Shown piece after piece: positions 59,032-64,000 of a DNA stretch of 64,000 bases. The translations under genes were made by a program, and so were the position numbers. Origin of the DNA: Podocnemis expansa. Its lineage: Eukaryota; Chordata; Testudines; Podocnemididae. Below the pieces are notes generated by a model. The model was not told the origin of the DNA. It saw only the letters and a program-made list of their open reading frames with translations, and did no database searches. Location of the stretch: assembly GCA_007922195.1 (NCBI GenBank), contig ML682013.1, positions 22,876,217 through 22,940,216 of the forward strand, written 5' to 3'. The first letter of the stretch is position 1. Each line of letters begins with the position of its first letter.

Positions 59032-60516
59032 GGGATGCACATCTGTGCACCCTGAGGTATGATTTATATGATATTTCTGTTCACTTTTGCACTGTGATTG
59101 CATGTTTTTATTCCAGTTCCACCATACAAGGTTTCTTCATGGGTGCTCATAACCTATTCTACATGGTTACTATGATATCATGTTTCTTGCAGCCTCATGC
59201 ATGTGCACAGAGATGAAACATGTTTTCCATGGCTCAGGGGGGGTGGGAGACAGAAAGAACTCTCTTCCAGCAACATGTGAACAGCCACAGTTGTGAGGAA
59301 GCAAGTACCTGTAGAAGGCAACAGAGAATATACTAATTGAGGTGGCTCAGACCAGACAAAGAAATCACCTCAGCCCAGCAGGAAAGGAGTTTAGGGGGTT
59401 TGGAGGCAAAGAAAGACACTTGGGAGAATTTGGGGCTTTTTGTCTGGGAATCTCTATCTTTAAACAATTTCAAGCAAGATCTAGGCCTTGCCTGGCCTCA
59501 GACAGAGACTGGCTGTACAAATATCTCACAGCCAAACATCTTGAGCATAAACTTTGACTATGAGGTCAGTTTAGTTAGAGATATTAGGTTAGTATGCGTG
59601 TTTTAGCTTTTCTTTCCATATGGTCGCTCCTGACTCATTTAGGCTCTGTTAGTCTTTAAGTGCCACACAACTCCTTGTTTTGTTTATGTCTACATCACCA
59701 ATTTTAGTTTGGACTTGATATTCTGAACTGAAGAAGCCCGAGGTTAGTCTGAACTAATCTCAGACTAGTTCAAACTAACCAGGGCTTTTTAGTTCTAACT
59801 AGAATGTGTCGCTAGTTTGAACTAATGGCTTAGTTCAAACTTTTTAAGTTCGAACTAGCCATTAGTTCACATATTGCATGCATTTAGTTCAAACCAAAGT
59901 TCAAACTAAACAAGTAAGTCCGGACTAACTACTGGGTCTTACTAGTTGGGAATAAGCTTTGTCTAGTCCGAACTAAGAAATTTCTTAGTTCGGACTAGGC
60001 AAAGCCTAGTGTGGCCAAGGTCTAAATTATTCTGGACTGAGCTTCCTAAGGCCAGACTAAGTTGCCAGTGTAGACGTAGCCTTATATTGTGATTCTGTCT
60101 TGACTGGCCATATTGTCACTTAGAATTGTGATCGGATCAATAAACTAGTAGCTGTTTTATCTAAAGCTGTGTGGTCTTCAGAGGGTGTGAGTGAAGAAGG
60201 TTGGGAATGATCGAATTCTTTGTTAAATAGATGAACTTGAGTGTATGGTGATTGGGAGTGGGTCCCAATCCCTGTAGGACGGTGGCTCCTGGTGTGGTAA
60301 CTGGGGCTGGAAGTACTCACTTGGGAACCATCCCTTGAGTAGCTAGAGGGTGTACACTCACTGCCTGGGACCAATTGCACACAAGAGGCTAGAGTGGACT
60401 GAGTCAGGAGTAAATGGTCACTTGGCAAAGAGGGGTTAATTGGGGTTCAGAGGTGGGAGCTGGGGGAGGTCACAATGGCCCACTGGACCACATCTGGGGA
60501 GCAGCCTGTCACAGTT
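59032..60516. mobile_element. LTR-like 1.5-kb insertion in CR1
   Basis: CR1 homology stops near ACTCTTA and resumes at CATCAGACCCTGGTAACTTG. TGTCAT occurs at both borders (59026-59031, 60517-60522). Alternatively the unit is TGTCATGGGA...CCTGTCACA (59026-60513), which would give LTR-like TG...CA ends but no duplication. It has an ATCAATAAACTAG signal near 60136. A PLE tail piece (59645-59681) and a MITE (59682-60081) lie inside it. No coding sequence. Confidence 0.45.
59682..60081. mobile_element. MITE of the TTAGTTCGAACTAA-word family
   Basis: The left end is GTTTATGTCTACATC (decayed) and the right end GTGTAGACGTAGCC. The interior has AGTTCGAACTAG-type words, many altered (TAGTTCAAACTAA, TAGTCCGAACTAAG). 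TTT and TTA flank it, an imperfect duplication. A PLE tail fragment ends directly at its left edge. Confidence 0.65.
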
Positions 60517-62221
60517 TGTCATCAGACCCTGGTAACTTGAAGACATGTAACAAGTCTAAGTAATTTCTTTCCATATTGTAACTTTTTCTTTCCATATTGT
60601 AACTTCTGGTCCTATCCTATTTTTATTGCTTTTCACTACATTAGGCATCTAGTCTCTACCAAACTTCTTCTTGAAAGCCAAAACAAAGAAATCATTTAGT
60701 TCCTCTTCCATTTTCACATTTTCTGTTATTTTTTCCCCTCTCTGTTGAGTAATGGTCCCTTGTTATCCTTAGTCTTCCTCCTGTTTCTAAATGTATTTGA
60801 AGACATTTTTTGTTACCCTGTATGTCTTCAGCTAGTTTTATCTAATTATAATTTTTCCCTGACATAATTTTGTTATTTGTTTATAGTCATTCTTTGTAAT
60901 TTGACCTAGTTTCCACTTTGTGTAGGATTTTTTTAAGATTACTGAAAATCTGGTTAAGTCAGGGTAGTCTCTTACCATACTTTCTATCTTCACTTGTGCC
61001 CTTAATATGGTCTTTTTGAAAAACTGCCCACCATCTTCTGTTGTTTTTGTTCTCAGACATGTTTCTGATGCAATCCTACCTATCAAATCCCTGAGTGTGC
61101 TAAATGCCACCTTCTTGAAATCCATTGTCTTTATTTTGGTGTTCTTTCTCCTACCATTCCTTTGAACCATGAACTCTACCATTTTTTTATCACTTTCACC
61201 CAACTGCTTTTCACTTTCAATTTTCAACCATTTCCTCCCTGTTTGTCATAATCAAATTGAGAACAGCCTTTCCCCTATTAGCCTTCTTCACTTCCTGAAA
61301 TAAAAAATTGTCCCCACTGCATTTTAAAAACTTGTTGGCCTTGTTAAAAAACCTGTGCCTTGCTATGTTATTTTCCTACCAGATGCCTGAATAGCTGAAG
61401 TCCTCCATCACCACCAAGTCCTGTGCTTTGGATAGTTTTGTTAGCTGTTGAAAAATATCCTCATCCACTTCCTCTTCCTGGTTAGGTGGTCTGTAGTAGA
61501 TCCCTACCATGACACCCCCTTGTTTTATACTCCTTTTATCTTTACCCAAAAATATGTCTGTCTCCTATTTCCATCTCAACCTCAGTCTAAGATCTAAATT
61601 TTTAATATATAAGGCAACACCTCCTCCCTTTTCCCCTGCCTCTCTTTCCTAAGCAAGCTGTATCCTGCTATACCAATATCCCAGTCATGTGTATTATCCC
61701 ACCAAGTCTCTGTGATGCCAACTATGTCATAGTTGTGTCTACCTACTAGTATTTTGAGTTCTTCCTGATTATTTCCTATACTTCATGACTTAGTACATAG
61801 ACCCTTCAGATACTGATTTGATTTCTCCACACTTCACCCCCCAGTTCTGTCTTGGCTCTTTTTTATCCCTAAGATTACAGCCCTTACCTTACATTAATGC
61901 TGTGGTCTTTCTTTTCATTGTTATTCTTAATTATTTTTCTCACTTTTTATTTTGCCTCAAAGGTACCCTTCAAACAGAATTCAGTTGGACAATGAATTCT
62001 CTTATGTTTCTTACACTTGTTAAGTATATAATAGCCGTGATTGCTGACATTTTCCCCATAAGTGCTCTTCCATGATTCATTGGTTTTCATGACTGTTTTA
62101 TAGTTCAAATCCCTGTTACTCTCACTTATATAATGCTATTATATCATTATTTTTCTTGACATCAAGGCTCAATATCCAATTCTTAAAGCTGAACTAATAT
62201 CTCCTAATCATGATCTCCTAC

Positions 62222-62794
62222 AAGGGCCGTAACCACAGTGGGGTGAAAGGGGCAAGGCTCTGGGTGCCAATTTGAGAGGGTGCCAGACCCTTCCTGGCCC
62301 TGAAGATGAATGTGCCTTAAAGGCACATTCCTCAGGGAGCCAGGAAAGGGAACCCCCTCCCAGCTTTGGCTGCGGCAGGAGAAGGGATTCCCACTAGGCT
62401 CTGTTTGCGCCACCCAGCAAGTGCAGCCAGTGCCAGGCAGGAGGGTGCCTTTTCCCACCACCTGGCAAGCGCAGGCAATGCCGAGAGGTAGGGTGCCTCT
62501 CCCCACCATCCAGCAACCACAGCCAGCGCTGGGTGGGAGGGGGCCTTTCCCTGAAAGCACCCTCCCACCTGGCACTGGCCACGCTTGCTGAGCCGTGGGG
62601 GAAGGCACCCTCCTGCCCAGCATTGGCTGTGCTTGCTAGGAAGTGGGGAACCACAGGAGTCTCTGCCAGCAGCAGGGAAAGCCCCTCCCAGGTAACTTTC
62701 CAACACTGAGGTTGGATTGGTCCCCATGGGTGGGGATGGGGGGCGCATCCAGGGCTGTTTGCCCTGGGCGCTGACTTTTCTAGTTACAGCCCTG
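62222..62794. mobile_element. Non-autonomous hAT-like element with perfect 8-bp TSD
   Basis: TCTCCTAC flanks both sides (62214-62221, 62795-62802). The ends AAGGGCCGTAACCAC and, reversed, CAGGGCTGTAACTAG pair well. The interior is GC-rich with about four diverged tandem units of some 55-60 bases (GGGTGCC...CACCNNCCAGCAA... pattern) at 62400-62640. Overlapping frames on both strands are artefacts. Confidence 0.75.
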
Positions 62795-62802
62795 TCTCCT
62801 AC

Positions 62803-64000
62803 TTGGTCATAAAGCAACTTGATTTACTTCAAAAGCATTTCTTGTTATAATTTTTTGCCAAGTAGTTTAAAAGAATAATTTTCACAGTATGGATTAGTTA
62901 TGGACTCTCTGCTTCAGCAGTTTGGTGTTTGTACTTCCTGTTGTGTGGCTAGCTACTGTAATCAGATGTATTGGTTCTACATCCCAATATTTTAGAGAAT
63001 AGTGATGAATAGCCACTACTACATTCTATTAAAAATGTCTCACAAATAATTATTGATGCTAAAATCCAAGTAACATTCTGGATTTGTGAACATTGACACC
63101 AATACTTGACATTTGTCTAAATATTTGCAAATAAGAAATAATATGCTACTGTGAATAATGGCAAATTGAACTCAGCACTTCTGGAGCATAATATGACACT
63201 GAAGCAGTTATTTCAGCAAATCTGCTGATGCCAGAAAAATCTCTTTTTGTCCTCAGCAACCTGATGGCTTTCTAGTAAGATAAGACATATGTATTGACTA
63301 TTTTTTAGGATTTTCATAGCCCAGCTAAGGGGCACCAGTTCAGGTTGCTATGAAAAACTTTATAGCTCCAGATGCAATGGTGGTGAGTGCCTTATAAAAA
63401 GATAGATAAACAAAGGAATATTCCTGCTGCTGCTCCTTGCTTTCAGAAATCTTCACTGATATCAAGCCCGATCTCCTTTCTTTTCTAATTTCCCTCCTCA
63501 GTACAGTTCAGGACCAGTAGTGAAGAGATCAGTTGGCTGAGAGTAGAGGAGATTCAGGTAAGAATAAGAATGCTAGATGAAGTGGGATAGATAGGTTGGA
63601 AGCAGCTACATGAGATGGGTTGGCAGATGCAAGTAAGGGGTGACAGAGAGAGGGAACTGGATTCAAATAATCCATGTGCAGGAAAGCATATTGAAAGACA
63701 GTTTGCAAGATTGGAATGGCTCTGATCTGTTCGAAGGAGAGATCACAAGAAGGAGTGATTTTAAACCAAATGAGGGCTGAGGAACAGGAAACCAAGGTTA
63801 GCTGCACTCTTTATATCAGTGCAGTGTGTATCATGATGGATAAAAAAGAGCATCCCCTTCAGTCAGGATCACTGCCGAGGAGGAAAGATGCTCAACAGGC
63901 ATTTCTGGCCACAGTCCATTTCATCCTGGAGGTGAAAGAACTGTATATTCCAGAGACCAAGGGGATGTTGTTGACAGTCTGGAGGATGTCTCCCAGTGAG
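62803..64000. other. Unclassified DNA at the window end
   Basis: No exon, repeat or RNA gene recognised. The minus-strand frame at 63529-63807 has no known domain. Confidence 0.4.

Larger units (their letters stand above)
57371..62213 (-). pseudogene. Long CR1 LINE copy, antisense, with several insertions
   Basis: Read on the minus strand, from right to left: endonuclease motifs near 61680-61720 (GITETWWDNTHDW) and 61490-61510 (MVGIYYRP), a linker frame at 60838-61227 (129 codons), an insertion at 59032-60516, then reverse transcriptase motifs with LDFGELFDTVSHHLI near 58610-58660 and SGVLQGSVLGLILFNILISDLDDG near 58430-58500. FADDTKLG near 58180-58207 is split from the preceding IKF by a PLE-tail unit. 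The C-terminal ORF2 region lies near 57740-57950 ([12 protein letters not shown]). It is one of the longest LINE remnants here, nearly 3 kb without the insertions, but has stops and has lost its 3' terminus. Confidence 0.8.

Noticed and set aside
62204..62817. Open frames of 86-161 codons
   Set aside because: They are contained in a hAT-like element with GC-rich tandem units; no recognised domain.

Overview
The window looks like non-coding, repeat-dense DNA from a sauropsid, most likely a turtle. This rests on several CR1 LINE fragments (one with the usual ATTCTATGATTCTA 3' tail), a Penelope-like element (PLE) with a GIY-YIG domain, PIF/Harbinger and hAT-type DNA transposons, Ty3/gypsy remnants, CpG depletion and a long (AC)n microsatellite containing a 10-N gap. 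The turtle assignment is an inference from repeat content. I found no convincing exon of a host protein gene, no tRNA or rRNA and no CRISPR. Every long recognisable coding stretch belongs to a transposon and is broken.

Layout. 1-8 kb: mostly unclassified AT-rich DNA, with an LTR-like repeat split by a small PLE-tail hairpin element. 8-15 kb: three MITEs built from repeated TTATTTCGAAATAA-type words, one built from TTAGTTCGAACTAA words, a hAT-like element, a PLE tail and an antisense interspersed repeat. 15.7-18.5 kb: GC-rich LTR-related pieces, a PLE 3' fragment and a CR1 endonuclease fragment. 19-30 kb: more word-repeat MITEs, a hAT element and a CR1 reverse-transcriptase fragment split by a MITE. 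30.4-34.9 kb: microsatellite, LTR-like repeat and a near-complete but dead PLE with a CR1 inserted in its 3' tail. 36.4-37.5 kb: solo LTR with 5-bp target duplication. 38.9-42.8 kb: decayed Ty3/gypsy element split by a hAT element. 42.8-47.7 kb: antisense CR1s with insertions. 48.4-52.3 kb: two further word-repeat MITEs, one with a GC-rich minisatellite. 53.6-56.7 kb: a Harbinger-type element with a transposase pseudogene and a convergent, spliced, truncated partner gene. 57.4-62.2 kb: a long antisense CR1 carrying PLE-tail, LTR-like, MITE and hAT insertions.

The most interesting pattern is a set of thirteen elements that share GGCTATGTCCACA-like ends but are filled with many copies of a 14-bp palindrome of the form TTA-NN-TCGA-N'N'-TAA. 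The variable dinucleotide is TT, GT, AG or AT, and within one element nearly all copies use the same one. The transposase copy at 53.6-56.7 kb shares the ends and the first word, so it marks the likely mobiliser. A second pattern is a set of 124-184-bp PLE-tail units, hairpin-like where the arms are clear, each flanked by 11-15-bp target duplications.
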